NCBI RefSeq assembly: GCF_001540865.1 | Contig: NC_033622.1 | Span: 8,856,194-8,920,193 of the forward strand | Source: Ananas comosus | Lineage: Eukaryota; Streptophyta; Magnoliopsida; Poales; Bromeliaceae | Length of the DNA: 64,000 nt | Direction: 5' to 3' | In this document: positions 1 to 10,875 of the stretch, in pieces | How the letters are laid out: the number at the start of each line of letters is the position of its first letter | Numbering within the stretch: position 1 is the stretch's first letter | Translations under genes and position numbers: made by a program | The notes under the pieces: generated by a model | What the model saw: the letters and a program-made list of their open reading frames with translations, nothing else | The model's database searches: none | What the model was told of the DNA's origin: nothing

Positions 1-1201
1 TATGATGTAGTTTGGGATTCTTTGTTCGCAGCAGGTTTCCGAATTAATTTGAGTTAAATTGGTGACCTTGGGGACTGGTTTAGAAGGTGTTCTAACCTGA
101 GGTAAGCAGGAATTTTAGTTAGAAACCTAATTTCACAAGGATTCGACTATAGTAGCTTGTGTATAAGCTTATTGATGTCGTTTTGGTGTTGTTTGCAGCG
201 AGAGCGCAACCGACCTTTGGATCAGCTTTGGTTGACATCAAAGAGCCTTTAGAGGCTAAACTTGAGGTATTAAACTGAACACCAAACAGGGAATTAAGCC
301 ACAATTTAGTATAATTGAGGAAATTGCCGAAATTAGACTTTTAGTCGTAATTTCAATACGGTTTTTATTGTTAATTCGCAGCGGGCTTAAAACCCAATTG
401 TGATGCATTTCAGGACACATTTGAGTTGGTTTTAAGATAAGCATTGGGAGCCCTTACCGGAAGTGAAGTGTCAATCTGAGAAGCTGGAATACCCGGATCG
501 CTTAGCTACGTGAACTCGACAAAAGGCGTCGTTTATCGGTGGGTCTGACCTTCACGAAATGGGTGAATTCCCTCTATGTCTCTTTTGACATCTGAGTTGA
601 AGTTTGTACATATTCATGTGAATATATGTATAGTTCAAGGCATTGAGACATACATTAATGAGTAGATCATATCGGATATGATAGAATTTCTAAACAGTAA
701 TGGAAGACTTATGATTATTTCTCGTTACATAGCCACTTGTCGGATTACTATGCATGCTCGATATTAGTAGCTTGTATAAGCAATTTCACTTGATGTCATT
801 CAAGTGGATATAATGGTAAGATCACGAATGTACCAGTTAACTTGGTTGAATGACAAAGAGATTGATGTACTTAAGATTGAGCTTATAGCGAGTATAATGG
901 CGAAACTCTGAAAGGCCTTTGTTTGCATATGCATTTTTAATTGTAGAATGAATGGCATAGAGATCATGTGAAGAGTATTTGATCACTTATCTCACTTGCT
1001 TGCATTATCCTATTAGTTTCTACTTCACATGATGGATTCATATTATAGTATATGTTCTAGTAAGTAACTAGAATTTCATATGATGGCATAACTTGAATAA
1101 TTATTCAACGGAATATAATCTAGTAAATAACTAGATTTGGATATGATAACATACTTGTATAGTCCAGTAGAGGCTTATATTGGACTACAGGATATGTGCC
1201 A
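1..1201 (+). mobile_element. Ty3/gypsy LTR, left part (5' end outside window)
   Basis: Non-coding sequence resembling the middle of the large LTRs elsewhere in the window. The stretch near 525-590, with a 'tcggtgggt', 'cacgaaatggg' and 'cctctatgt' succession, parallels the same block at about 2205-2275, 23545-23600 and 51590-51640. It breaks off at 1201, where another LTR begins, and appears to resume at 3675. I see no credible gene here: the small open frames have no recognisable domains. The element's start lies before the window. Confidence 0.6.
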
Positions 1202-3674
1202 TGTAACGCACTTGACCTTTGCAAATTGCAAGGTTCGAGTGTTTGGATGTGTCCTGAGCTTTTTCAGATTTTCTGGTGGGTCGTTGACTGTGTTCCGACC
1301 TATGGCACGTATCCCGAAAATTGTGGTTTAAAGCTGTGTACCAAAATCCAAAAAAAATGAAAGTTGGTCAGCTCTCGGGTAGCCCTCAGCAGGGCTTGTA
1401 CCGGTACAAGGCTGTGGCTGTACCGGTACAAGGTTGATGGTTGTACCGGTACAGCCACCGCGCTTGTACCGGTACAAGGCCGCAGAACCCCGCAACCCGA
1501 GCCTCGGGTTTGGCTTTTCGTGGGTCGTGTACCGGTACAAGGACCCGTGTACCGGTACAAGGCGGCAGATTTCATGCAATTTGAACTGCAGGGGGTTTTT
1601 CGCGATTGTGGGCTTCTTATAACAGTACCCACCCCCCTTAGGGCTTTTTTATGTGCTGGAACCAGTGGAGACAAGGTGAGAGAGGCTTCCCCTTGCCTCC
1701 CATTTTGATTTGATCTCTTTTTAAGCTTGGGATTTAAGGTTTTTTTTCTCCTCTTTTTGCTCCTTGGTGCATTTCCACCATTGTAGAAGCTAGGAGCTTG
1801 GATTTGGAGCAAAGTTGAGGAAAGATCTTTGGACTTAGCAAGTTTTGAGCTTGGATTGAGACATTTTAGAGGTAAATGACTTGTTCTTTCCTCTAAATTT
1901 CTAGTTTTGTTGATATTTTTGAGATGAAACCCTAGAATGGGATTTTAGGGTTTAATTTGGGCATTTTGAATCTAGGGCTTTTGGAGCTAGATTGTTTGGA
2001 TTAGAATCTTCCTTTGGCTTGGATTGGAAGGATTATATCTCTCTTTTGGAGCTTAGGAAGGGATTTTGCACTAGAGGTGAGTTTTCCCTCACCTAAGCCT
2101 AGATGGTTAATGTTTGATTATTTGGTTGTTCGTAAGGTTTGTGTAACCCTTGTTCTTGTACCTCTAGGGTACTAGGAGGCTAGAGGACACCTCCGTTGGG
2201 GCAAACGAGAGGTTTCGTTTACCGTTGGTGGGTTTGACTTCGTGAAAATGGGGCAAAATGGCCCCTATGCTTTCTAAACTTTTCGTAAAGTATTTTTGAA
2301 TGCAAATTCATACTAAACATGATTTATGTGAATTTTTAGAACACTTAAAATGTATGCCTCATGTATCATAAAATTTGCACTCTATATAGTAGAGATATAT
2401 GTGTAGATTGCATGCATTGTGAATGGTGTTTGGTTTTGCAAGTTGAGAACATGTCTCCATGTTAGAATTGAGTGGAATTATGCAACATGAACATATTGAT
2501 ACCATGTTTGGACTCGTTGAATAAAAGTGTCATAAAGGGGCACTAGAATTAGTAAACTAAGAAATTGCAACATAGAGACATATTGATAGGCCAATACATA
2601 TCTGCTATATTCCATGTTAGAGGCATGACGACATAGAGATAGGCCATGGGGACATTCGATGTATTCCATATTTTAGACATGATGACTTGAGAGAGACGGA
2701 TCATTGCTTGCTTGCCACTTGTGCTCATTCGCACATGCTTGTGAGGGTCGCTCCCTACAAGCCGGCACTCCGGAGTTGGCCTTTGCGATACGTTCGCCGT
2801 GCGGGATTGGGCGCCGAAGTGGATTGCCGTGGGAAAGGCTCGTTCCTAGGGTGGGAATGTTGACTACCACGGGGCCATTAGGCACGGTAGAGCCAGACAG
2901 CCTTCGGGTGGGTCTTATCAGAGGTGAACTTTAAACAAATAAAGTGACAAGTGAACATCGACTAGAATAGTAAACAATGACATCTTTACTAATTTTGCAT
3001 TGAGGACATCGGAGTGGTTGCATTTCTATGCTTATGTATGTCATACACACCCATGTACATTCATGATGTAGTTGCTTTATTACTTGTGCAAATCATGCTA
3101 AGTAGAGACTTTATGTTATAGTAAGTTACAATTTACTTACCTTTCGCTTTACTACACTGTTAGTCACTGACCTCTCTTTGTAGCTTTTGAGCCTTGTGGC
3201 GCAGTACACTGAAGTCAGTAATTGCCCACTGGGAACTATTTTCAATAGTTCTCACGCCCCTGTTTTCTGATTTTTTTTCAGAGCCTTCTGCACCGGCGGA
3301 GGCACGGGATCGTGGCAAGGGAATCGCATAGCTAACTAGCGAGGAGCGGTTCTTTGCCTAGGTAGTTTACTCTTTCTTTTTCTAGTTGGGAGAGTGAGAG
3401 ATTTTGTATCCATGTATAGAGACCACCTATGTATCTACTTTTAGCACTTGTATTTGGGATTTTCTTTGTACTACTTTATGCTTTTATTAGTGGATTTCAG
3501 CTTTACTCTTCTTACCTTGATGTAGAATTTAGACTTTAATCATGCTCTGATACTCTTAGATGTCGATTATTATTGCTTTTATTATCGCTGTTTTTAGACG
3601 CCTTATATGTTTTAGACATATGGCGGGTCTGGGCACGCGCCGGGCGGGCTTCTGCTGGCTCCCGGGGCGTGACA
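1202..3674 (+). mobile_element. Ty3/gypsy LTR (solo-like), nested
   Basis: A 2,473-bp LTR beginning TGTAACGCAC and ending GGGGCGTGACA, matching the ends of the other chromovirus LTRs in the window. It contains a six-copy GTACCGGTAC array (1398-1558), a possible TATA element near 1617 and the conserved block with CCCACTGGGAACTA near 3223. No primer-binding site or polypurine tract abuts it, so it looks like a solo LTR inside the LTR of 1-1201/3675-5153. The flanking pentamers TGCCA and TGTTA match imperfectly, so the duplication has decayed or the ends come from different copies. Confidence 0.75.
1398..1558. promoter_or_regulatory. GTACCGGTAC palindrome array in LTR
   Basis: Six perfect copies of the 10-bp palindrome GTACCGGTAC start at 1398, 1420, 1443, 1466, 1529 and 1549. 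Spacings are 22, 23, 23, 63 and 20 bp, so they lie close to a 21-bp lattice. An inverted repeat of AACCCGAG and CTCGGGTT lies in the 63-bp gap. The array is upstream of the likely TATA element, so a U3 regulatory role is an inference. Confidence 0.7.
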
Positions 3675-5153
3675 TGTTATGAGTCTTTGAACAGGACATT
3701 AGTAAACCACTTTCCTTATATGTAAGGAGTAGTGAGAGATTTTGAGTGACTAACCAGGTATAGCCTGATAGAATCACTAGTGTGATGTAAAACTTAAACT
3801 TGTCAAGTTATACTAGCTATTGGTAGAATCATGTCAACAAGTGTTGATAGTGACTTATGATTGGGTACTACAGAGTCGACCTTGGGTCGAATTGAGATTC
3901 CATGTCAGAGACATGATGCCGTTGAAATATTTGTACCCTGGACTATAGCTTGCATGCCATTACGCTCTTTCGTACATGCTTACGGGGGTCGCGCCCCCCA
4001 AGCCCCGCGTTCCGGAGTGGCTTGAGTTGAGATTCCATGTCAGGGACAGATGCTGTTGTGAGATTGGTACTGTGAACTACGGCTTGCATGCCATTGTGCG
4101 CGTTCGCACACGCTTGCGGGGGTCGCTCCACCCAAGCCAGCACTCCCAAGCAGCTTTGCGATAGATGCTCGCATATGTACGAAGTGAGCGCCGAAGTGGA
4201 ATGCCGTGGGGAGTGTATACTACCACGGGGCCATTAGGCACGGCGTGGCTTTGAACTTACCTTGCGTAAGTCTGTTGGAAATTAGGTTATGATAAGTGCT
4301 TTAACCTTAGCTGGACATAGTAGTAAAGCTACTTTATGTCTTTGGTCAAGTGAACTTATTGATGAACATATTAGAAAGTTGATATCTAAAGTGACGAATA
4401 ACTTAGAAGTTGACATCATGATTGGTTAGCAACATAATGACATTATGTTTCTTTCTTGATAATGTAGATGGTAATTACATGATACTATCTGTAATTTCGG
4501 TAATCATGAATTATTTTACATGCAGCCTGGTATATGTTTCGTTAAATTGTCAATCAATATAAATGATAGAAGTTATCATAACAACTGATACCTGCAGTCT
4601 ATCGATGTTTATTTATTGTTGAGCAATAGCATGAGTAGTTTACTTTCATACCTGTTGCATTTACTTGCTCATTGCATTATCTGCATTTACTCGCTTATTT
4701 ATTGCTATCCACTCATGCCACAGTTGACCTAGTGGTGTACTTCGCCACTCTCGGCGGCTTACCCACTGGGAGCTATTGTTTAATAGTTCTCACGCCCTCT
4801 TTGTTGTTGTTTTTACAAAGCCTTCCACAGCGGGAAAGGCTAGGGTTCTTGGCGAGGGGTCTGCAGCTAGCTAGAGCCTTTTTGGATGTGTACTAGACGA
4901 CCTCCATCAGTTTATGTAGTTTAGTACAGAGTTGTATATTAAGTTTTTGTAAATTGTACTTTGTTCTTATTTACTGTATTAAGGTTTTGGATTGTATAAG
5001 TTTAAACTTTTAAGTCTTGCTCTGATTACCTATTTAGATTTGTATGCTTTTATTATATTGATTGTAGACGCCTGGTGTATGCTTGAGTTGTGGTGTACAC
5101 GGCGGGTCTGTGCACGCGACCGGATATGTTTCTGTTGGTACCCGGGCGTGACA
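3675..5153 (+). mobile_element. Ty3/gypsy LTR, right part of the 1-1201 LTR
   Basis: Continues the LTR interrupted at 1201. It contains the conserved CCCACTGGGAGCTA block near 4755 and ends in CCCGGGCGTGACA at 5153, the typical 3' end of these LTRs. The following bases (TTAGG) then continue a short TRIM LTR, so this large LTR sits inside that LTR. Non-coding throughout. Confidence 0.65.
3893..4152 (+). repeat. ~135-bp imperfect tandem duplication inside LTR
   Basis: Two consecutive units start with TTGAGATTCCATGTCAG at about 3893 and 4028. Both carry the 'cttgcatgccatt...cgc', 'cttgcgggggtcgc' and 'cactcc'-type blocks that occur once in the sibling LTRs. The copies differ by substitutions and small indels, so the duplication is not recent. 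Confidence 0.65.
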
Positions 5154-5534
5154 TTAGGTATATAAAAGGACTCTACCGTAGTAATAATAACTGGGCTTAT
5201 GCATTTTGGGCTGGTAGTTCTGGCCCAATGAGTTATTATTACTAGTAGGCTGGGTCATTACATTTGGAGCCAGTTCACCGGCCGGAAGTGTGAGATGAGT
5301 CTTGGCTGAGCTAGGGTCGGAATGATAGACTAAGTCAGGATCGATGATTGACAGGCTAAGTTAGGATCGGAAAAACAAAGGCTAGCAAGACAAGTCTCAC
5401 ATTGCCTGATGATCTTGAGCTGTGTGTGTTCAGGGCTGACGGGAATGTCAGGGCCTAAATGGGGAGAGTCTGTGACACTCCAATAGTCCCACATCGGATA
5501 GGAATTGGGTTATCATTGGGTATATAAAAGGACT

Positions 5535-8117
5535 TGTAATATACCGAAAGCTCGATAGGTTATATCAAACTTTAGTCAAATTGACCAAAGTGTGCGAGAG
5601 AGATGTTTGGACAAAGTCCATTCGACATTCCAGCGATGTTGGAACGGTTAAAATTGAGTTCCGAGTGAGTTTGAAGGGTTTTAACATTGCTCGGCGCAAA
5701 ATAGAGCCAAGCCTGCCAAGCTCAAGTCTGGAGCATTGTGAACCGGTGAAGCACCAGGGGTGTCACCGGTACCAGGCAGGCAACCGAGAATGGCAACTCT
5801 CGGGTTTGGCCTCTGTTAAGCTGGTTAACCGGTGACTAAATCAGGTAGTACCGGTACCCCGCAGCAAACCGAGAAACAGCAGCTCTCGGGTTTGACTGCT
5901 GTTGAGCTGTTAACCGGTGACAAGAATCCGTGTCACCGGTACACTGTGCTGTGAACAGCAGACCTTGGTTTGCTGTAAATAAAAGAAATGGGAGGGCTTA
6001 AATGCAATTGTTGTGGCATATAAAAACCCCACAACCTCTCCTCTCTTATTCACAGCAGTGAGAACACCTCCTCACTCATTTTTTTCCCTCTCTCTATAGG
6101 AACTCTCTTAGAGGTGGATCAAGAGGAGATTTAAAGGTGGATTTTGAGGAGATTTGGAGCTTTGGAAGATCTAGAGCTTTCCTACACGGTGGAGCTTGTA
6201 GAGTTCATAGGCTAAGGTGAGGTTTCTTGTAAGATTGATGTTAGGGTTTGGTTTTATATCATAGAATACTTGGTTTTAATCTTCTTACATGAAAGGAAAA
6301 CTAGTAGAGACCTTGGAACCTCATGAAATTCCATGTTGTTCACGTGCTCTCATGGTAGAATTCTAGGGTTTGTTTTAAATGCCCTAAGAATGGTTTAAAT
6401 GACCAAGAAATGGTTTTAGAGGGATTCCTAAATGATGTTAAGCTTGTTTTTGCTTATCTTAGAGATCAACATGGCACATGTTGCTATATAACATTGTTAG
6501 GGCACCAAAATTGGAACTTTTGTCATGGATGAGTTTATATCCAAATTGACCTTATAGAAATCTAATTAGGGGTATTTCTAACTCATTGGGAGATTCGGTT
6601 CGAAAATCCAACGAGTCTACGCAAAGATATTGGAGAAAAGCCTAGTTTGGCTTCGTTTTGCCGCAAGCGAAGAAATAAGCGGCTAAAAATCACGAAAATC
6701 GAACCGTAGCACCTTAGCAACCCTACGAGGTGGGTGGTGCTTTCCGAAATCCTTGAATTTTATTTTATGTCTAAAATGTCATTTCTTGAGCATAGTGTAT
6801 ATTGAGCTTTATGCATTATAGGGTGATTTGAGAGTTTGTTGTTGCATGCTTTGAGTACAAATGCATATGAGATGATTGAGAACTTGTAAAACCCTATGTA
6901 TGCATGAATGTTGACAAAAACCTAAAAAAGGCAAAGAATCTAGTGACATTGAGAACAAATGACATTATGACATATGGATCGTGTGACATTAATAAATAAA
7001 ATGAATGCTAGAATTGGACTCTTAGTTGAGTGGCATCAATGAGTTTTGAATGCTAGAGTTGAACACTTAGTGTGTGATATTAGTGAATCAAGAATGCATG
7101 TGAATGAGTATAAAGAACATATAGTGTAAGTGGTACTAATGAAAGTTAAAAAATACAAGTAAAGTGAGATAGTTGACATTATGACATAACAACCTTATAG
7201 TTAAGGGTCATATGAGCATTGCATCCTTATAGTTAAGCATTGGATTGAACTTGGAATCCTTATAGTTAAGAATTGATCATACTAGTCTATAAGTCTTGGC
7301 TCGAGGGTGGTAGCTCCCCCTCGAGCGATTAGCTCTCGAGTTGTCATCACTGGATTGGTGTTTTCCCTAGAAGACTGTTTCGTCTGGATTTGAGTTGGTG
7401 AGTCTATTGAGGGCGAAACCCACGGGTTAGCCAAGAGGATTGAGAATTGGAAAGTGATATTGCAATCATCATGAGCATTCTATTTGAGCATATCATTGAT
7501 TATATCTTGTTCAGACATATTTGCTGCATTTGTATAGTTTGGCTACTATCTATCTCTCTATTCTTCTATTATGCCTGATTTAGACCTAGTAGGAAAGTCG
7601 CGAGGTCGGCGGCCGAACCCACTGGGAACTTTGTTGTAGTTCTCACCTCACTATTTTTCACAGAGCTGGGACCGAGTGAGCCGGCCGACGATTGCGGTAA
7701 AGGTATCGCGCCATAAACAGTGACTATCCAAGTGGGTTTCATTTTGTTTAGTTGCATACCCCTTTATATATCATCTTTTGTACTTAATGATTATAGATAT
7801 TAAATATAAATTTTTCTATTTTGGAGAATATGTGATGTATAAAAGAAATGATGAAAAGAATGTGGATATAAAAGTTGAATGCATGTATGTGGTTAAATGT
7901 TAATCATTATACTTGTATGAATATGTAGTTTAGAATCTTTCACTTTTGGCTACTGCTTGCCTTCGTGCAAGCCAAGTATGTATGTTTCCGCTTGTGCAAA
8001 TTTCTCTACTTGATTTGTACTTGTGTTGAGCCTTGGGCGAACAGAGGAGGTGCTGTCCGTTCGGCGTCTATTTGACGTGCCCGAACCGACCAAAGGGATC
8101 GGTCCCGGCACGTGACA
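5535..8117 (+). mobile_element. Gypsy solo LTR (type B) with GGACT target duplication
   Basis: A 2,583-bp LTR starting TGTAATATACCGAAAG and ending GCACGTGACA, flanked by perfect GGACT repeats at 5530-5534 and 8118-8122. No coding sequence, primer site or polypurine tract is present, so it is a solo LTR left by recombination. It is related to the LTR at 31382-33838: both share the ACCGAAA start, a TATA-like element (6016-6025 here), a CCCACTGGGAA block and a 'gccttgggcg' to 'ctgtccgttcggcg' 3' region. The small open frames inside it are not genes. Confidence 0.85.
5742..5940. promoter_or_regulatory. Phased ACCGGT pairs in type B LTR
   Basis: ACCGGT hexamers start at 5742, 5765, 5828, 5850, 5913 and 5935. 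Spacings are 23, 63, 22, 63 and 22 bp, forming three pairs at a strict repeat of about 85 bp. The first member of each pair has an AACCGGTGA context and the second usually CACCGGTAC or TACCGGTAC. The array lies 75-280 bp upstream of the likely TATA box CATATAAAAA (about 6016). Confidence 0.7.
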
Positions 8118-8212
8118 GGACTCTACCCTAGTAATAATAATTGTGCTTGAGCATTTAGAGCTAGTGGTTTTGGCCCAACGAATTATTATTGCTAGTAGGA
8201 TGGGTCGTTACA

Positions 8213-8299
8213 AGCCCTCTATATCAGACCGCATCTTTTGGAGTTTCACATTTGAGGTTTTCTTTTCTTCGATCTTCTCCAATAAAGTCGATTGTACTC
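8213..8299. other. Short unassigned flank between TRIM and MITE
   Basis: The 87 bp after the TRIM LTR and before the MITE target duplication shows no coding signal or repeat structure that I recognise. Confidence 0.4.
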
Positions 8300-8302
8300 T
8301 AA

Positions 8303-9110
8303 GGGCGTGTTTGGTTCGAAGTCGGAATCGGAATCAGAATTAGAATCAAAATAAGCTGGAATCGGAATCGGAATGGCTCATTACCTAACTCTGTGTGGTT
8401 CATCACCTGAATCAGAATCGGAATAAATCATTCCCTGTCGCTGTTTGGTTTGGGTGGATATAAAAAACGTAATAAAATTAATATACTAACTTTATCTTTA
8501 TAATATATTAATTTAAATTCAAATTGAAAATTAAATATTAAAAATTTAAATCAAAATTTTAAAATAATGTAAAATTTGTAAATCTATTTTTTTTAAAAAA
8601 ACTAAACTTTGAAGTTAACTGGATAATTCAAAATATGAAACTAAATTTTGATTTATTCAAATTCAAACTTAAAATTACAATTTAAATTCTAATTTGAATC
8701 CATAAATTTAATTTAAGTTTTAAATAAAATTTGAATAAAACTTTATATAAATTAAAAGTTAATTTAAATTCAAATTTATAAGTTAGATTTGAAATACTTG
8801 ATTAAATTTTAATTTTTAATTCAAGTTCATATTAAAATTTAAAATCATATATTTAATTTCTAAATTTAAACTTATATTTTAATTAAAAAAGTTGAAAAAA
8901 TAAATTTAATTCGAATAAATATCCATTCCTTCCGAATTCACCTTCTAATCCGGCTTTCTAGGCCGGATTGAAAAAAGAGGTGATTGCGGGATTTCCATTC
9001 CACACGGGAATCGGAATTGGAATGGGATTCCCGCATACCAAACACCCACAAACGGATTCGTCCATTCCGATTCCGATTCTAGGGTGAAAAAAAGCGAACC
9101 AAACATGCCC
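8303..9110. mobile_element. PIF/Harbinger (Tourist-like) MITE, 808 bp
   Basis: Terminal inverted repeats GGGCGTGTTTGGTTCG (left) and CGAACCAAACATGCCC (right) differ at one position. They are flanked by TAA at 8300-8302 and 9111-9113, the 3-bp duplication typical of the PIF/Harbinger superfamily. Inner repeats of 'cggaatcggaat' type occur in inverted form near both ends. The core (about 8455-8930) is extremely AT-rich and has no coding capacity, so the element is non-autonomous. Confidence 0.85.
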
Positions 9111-9179
9111 TAAGCGTCATCTAGATGCCAGATGCAACAACCTCCAATTCAAACCAGTACATTTCCTACTATAGTGACA

Positions 9180-9420
9180 TCTGGTTAGTGATTAACATTG
9201 CGAGATTCTCCACAGACTTTCAATTTGGCATGTCTGCCACCACATTCACCTTTCCGGAATGATACAATATAGTGACATCGTAGTCCTTCAATAGCTCTAA
9301 CCATCGATGCTGCCTTAGATTTAATTCCTCCTGAATAATCAATACTTGAAGCTCTTGTAGTCCGTTTTGATCTCACAATGCTTGCAATAAATGCCCTCTT
9401 GGTTTGCATTATGTAGCATT
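9180..9420 (-). pseudogene. Gypsy RNase H fragment, decayed
   Basis: Read on the minus strand, this stretch encodes a degraded end of a Ty3/gypsy RNase H domain. A TDYKSFKY-like piece (canonical [10 protein letters not shown]) is followed, after frameshift damage, by [16 protein letters not shown] and a GKVNVVAD motif. In family members these directly precede the linker to integrase. A TGA ends the frame soon after GKVNVVAD. The same motifs are better preserved at about 26580-26780, 39790-39930 and 56440-56600. No LTR or other domain is attached, so it is an orphan fragment in minus orientation. Confidence 0.75.
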
Positions 9421-9475
9421 ACTAGTTATCTCAACATAACTAGTAATTTGGCATTTGTTATTTAGATTTCTATTA

Positions 9476-10244
9476 GGGTGCATTTGGTTCGGATTATTCT
9501 GGCAGGATTATAGGCAATCCTGCCAAGATTACTACGTTTGGTTCATCCAGTATATAATCTGTTCAGTAATATAGCATTACAATGGAGCAGAATTACACCG
9601 AAAATATTACCAAGCAGGGGAGTGGGTATCATATATTACTGATAGCGGATTATCTTATATGTATGTAAAATTACAAGTTTATCCTTCCGAACCCCCAAAC
9701 TCTTTTAATACGTCTTTTTTAAAATGTTATATTATCAAATTTTAAATTTTAAAATTAAATTTTAATTTTTAAATTTTAAATTTTAAATTTTAAATATTAA
9801 ATTTTAAATTTTAATTTTCAAATGTTAAATTTTAATTTTTTAAATTTAAAATTTTAAAATTTTAATTTTAATTTTCAATTTTCAAATTTCAAATTTTAAA
9901 TTATAAATTTTAAATTTTAAAGTTTAAATTTTAAATTTTAAATTTTAAAGTTTTAATTTTAAATTCTTAAATTTCAAATTTTAAATTTTAAATTTTAAAT
10001 TTCATATTTTACAGTTCACATTTTAAATTTTAAATTTTAAAGTTTTAACTTGAAATTTTAAATTTTAATTTTTTTAAATTTCAAATTTTAAATTTTAAAT
10101 TTTAAATTTTAAATTTTAAATTTTAAATTTCAAATTTTAAATTTTAAATTTCAAATTTTAAATTTTAAAGTTCATGTTTTAAATTTTAAAGTTTTAATTT
10201 TAAATTTTTAAATTTCAAGTTTCAAGTTTCATGTTTCAAGTTTT
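9476..10244. mobile_element. MITE-like element with AT-rich tandem core, right end missing
   Basis: GGGTGCATTTGGTTCGG follows TTA (9473-9475), which resembles a PIF/Harbinger left terminus. No matching right terminus occurs before the TRIM-like LTR at 10245. From about 9720 to 10230 the sequence is a degenerate tandem array of AAATTTTA-type units, self-complementary at many registers. It has no coding potential. Right-end truncation by the neighbouring LTR element is an inference. Confidence 0.5.
9720..10230. repeat. AAATTTTA-type low-complexity array
   Basis: About 500 bp built almost only of A/T heptamers to nonamers (AAATTTT, AAATTTC, AAAGTTT variants). Long runs are palindromic on the AAATTT core. 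It could form cruciforms or be a replication-slippage product inside the MITE. Confidence 0.8.
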
Positions 10245-10526
10245 TGTGAGACCCGAGATAGTCCTATATATAAGATATAATAGGACAAAACTCTTAACCC
10301 GGCTTAAGCATTTTTAGTGGTGGCAAGGCCCAAGAAGTTAAGAGAGTTAAGTGAGTTAGGACGAGAGTAGTCCTAGGATCGGTGACCACTTGGGAAGGGG
10401 CCGTCACAGTTAGTATCAGAGCCAATTAGCAGCCGGAAGTATGAGATGAGTTTTGGCTGAGCCAGGATTATACATCGGGGGGGAGCGAGGCTTTCATACT
10501 GTTGACTGTTGTGGTTAGAGCGCGGC
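10245..10526 (+). mobile_element. TRIM-like 5' LTR and start of internal region
   Basis: A 164-bp LTR (10245-10408) starts TGTGAGACCCGAG and ends CCGTCACA. It is followed by the primer-binding site TTAGTATCAGAGCC (10410-10423), one base from the usual initiator Met-tRNA match. The next bases (AGCCGGAAG, GAGATGAG, TTGGCTGAGCC) also occur after the first TRIM LTR at 5262, so the two short elements are related. The internal region is cut off at 10527 by a reversed gypsy LTR end. Confidence 0.65.
10410..10423 (+). promoter_or_regulatory. Primer-binding site (Met-tRNA type) of TRIM element
   Basis: TTAGTATCAGAGCC directly follows the CA end of the short LTR. The intact primer sites at 53087 and, reversed, at 36349 read TTGGTATCAGAGCC. 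Confidence 0.7.
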
Positions 10527-10632
10527 TGTCACGCCTTGGGACCGGTGGAGGCCTTCCCGGTAGTGTGCCCAGACCCGCCATATGTCAACACATATAAGGC
10601 GTCTACAACAAAAGCGGAAGTAAAAGCAAGTA
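10527..10632 (-). mobile_element. Reversed gypsy LTR 3' end, truncated at an N
   Basis: TGTCACGCCTTGGG through CCGCCATATG to AAGGCGTCTA is the reverse complement of the 3' end shared by the large LTRs (compare 3600-3674). The copy stops at the single N at 10633, a probable contig join. Confidence 0.65.
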
Positions 10633-10875
10633 NCGAAAGATAATTAATTGGGTCAAGTGTTGAAACCTCTAAGACGGATATTGGAGGTAGATTCAAGGTG
10701 TTGTTGATTCTCAACCGAGGGTGTTCATGTTGGGTGCACACAACATGAAGCCGAGTGTTGAGAATAGACGCCCTTGCGTGACTTTCGCCCGATTGGCTTT
10801 TGAGCCGGTGTTAATGGTCTCGTGTTCGACCCAAGTTGGTCGAGAACTAATCAAGTTGTCGTGTTTCAGGAAACG

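Larger units (their letters stand above)
5154..8212 (+). mobile_element. TRIM-like short LTR element, split by a solo LTR
   Basis: The 5' LTR remnant (5154-5262) and the 3' LTR (5471-5534 plus 8118-8212, about 159 bp) share the TATATAAAAGGACTCTACC block and the conserved 'gtaataataa' to 'gggtcgttaca' end. About 208 bp of non-coding internal sequence lies between them. A purine-rich AAATGGGGAGAG directly precedes the 3' LTR, which starts TGTGACACTCCAATAG followed by a CCCACATCGG motif. The total unnested length of about 0.5 kb with no coding capacity fits a terminal-repeat retrotransposon in miniature. Large LTRs are inserted in both of its LTRs. Confidence 0.65.

Noticed and set aside
1300..1812. 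Open frame of 170 codons on the minus strand
   Set aside because: It lies across the GTACCGGTAC array, so its protein is a translation of the palindromes, and the same happens in other frames. No known domain.
1197..3679. Clean 5-bp target duplication for the LTR at 1202-3674
   Set aside because: TGCCA versus TGTTA match at only three of five positions, so I do not claim it.
10529..10741. Minus-strand open frame ending in a THP-like tail
   Set aside because: It spans a reversed LTR end and the N at 10633, so it is chimeric and non-coding.
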